A stretch of DNA of 15,398 nucleotides from CAWUIO01 sp963922455 (GTDB taxonomy: Bacteria > Bacteroidota > Bacteroidia > Cytophagales > Microscillaceae): the NCBI GenBank assembly GCA_963922455.1, contig CAWUIO010000140.1, forward strand, positions 1 to 15,398, in the 5' to 3' direction. This document shows positions 15,328 through 15,398 of the stretch, one piece after another (the first letter of the stretch is position 1; the number at the start of each line of letters is the position of its first letter). The translations under genes and the position numbers were made by a program. The notes beneath the pieces were generated by a model that ran no database searches, was not told where the DNA came from, and was given only the letters and a program-made list of their open reading frames with translations.

Positions 15328-15398
15328 TTCCCCAGCCTGGGCTCGAACCAGGGCCCTGTCTTTCGTAGAGACAGATGCTTCCGCTACACCACCAGGGA
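15328..15398 (-). tRNA. tRNA-Arg (anticodon ACG)
   Basis: A full cloverleaf folds on the minus strand. The acceptor stem TCCCTGG/CTGGGGA has two G-U pairs and begins with U1-A72. The D arm is GTGT/GCAT with loop AGCGGAA. The anticodon stem TGTCT/AGACA carries loop CTACGAA, giving anticodon ACG, which in bacteria is modified to ICG and reads CGU, CGC and CGA. The T arm CCTGG/CCAGG has loop TTCGAGC. G15-C48 and G18G19 are in place and the discriminator is A73. CCA is not encoded (CAA follows A73). The 5' end coincides with the last base of the window. Confidence 0.9.

Overview
The window looks like a piece of a chromosome from a Bacteroidota bacterium, probably an orange or yellow pigmented marine or Saprospirales-like lineage. 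The clade call rests on a large exported protein with a type IX secretion (Por) C-terminal sorting domain, Bacteroidota-style lipoprotein and outer-membrane proteins, TAnnTTTG-type -7 promoter boxes and few strong Shine-Dalgarno sites. The genus cannot be fixed from the sequence. Base composition is moderate, except for three short, very GC-rich intergenic repeats.

Layout. The left edge (1-79) lies inside one copy of a GC-rich dispersed repeat. Four plus-strand genes follow: a secreted lysozyme-fold-like protein (189-929), a PAPS-dependent sulfotransferase (971-1936), a CrtZ-type beta-carotene hydroxylase (2101-2553) and a lipocalin-like lipoprotein (2645-3145) with a clear terminator. A second repeat copy (3241-3380) separates these from a minus-strand block. 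In transcription order that block is a GT4 glycosyltransferase (9383-8247), a SAM methyltransferase (8144-7170), a glutamine-hydrolysing asparagine synthetase homologue (7138-5264) and a long-chain acyl-CoA ligase (5145-3421). Upstream of it are the third repeat copy (9514-9652) and a 747-residue exported protein with twelve YWTD-like blades and a type IX sorting domain (11924-9681). About 0.8 kb with no convincing gene follows, then a minus-strand OsmC-family protein, a plus-strand outer-membrane-like conserved protein, and a minus-strand lycopene cyclase gene crtY whose stop lies 3 bp from the preceding convergent gene. The right edge is a tRNA-Arg(ACG) gene on the minus strand.

How the genes fit together. 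CrtY (lycopene to beta-carotene) and CrtZ (beta-carotene to zeaxanthin) are two steps of one carotenoid pathway, placed about 11.5 kb apart and on opposite strands. The sulfotransferase next to crtZ makes a hydroxylated carotenoid one possible substrate, but that is only a hypothesis. The GT4, methyltransferase and AsnB trio is typical of surface-glycan tailoring. No complete novel system is evident. The most unusual signal is the three-copy GC-rich repeat, with conserved inverted arms around a variable loop.
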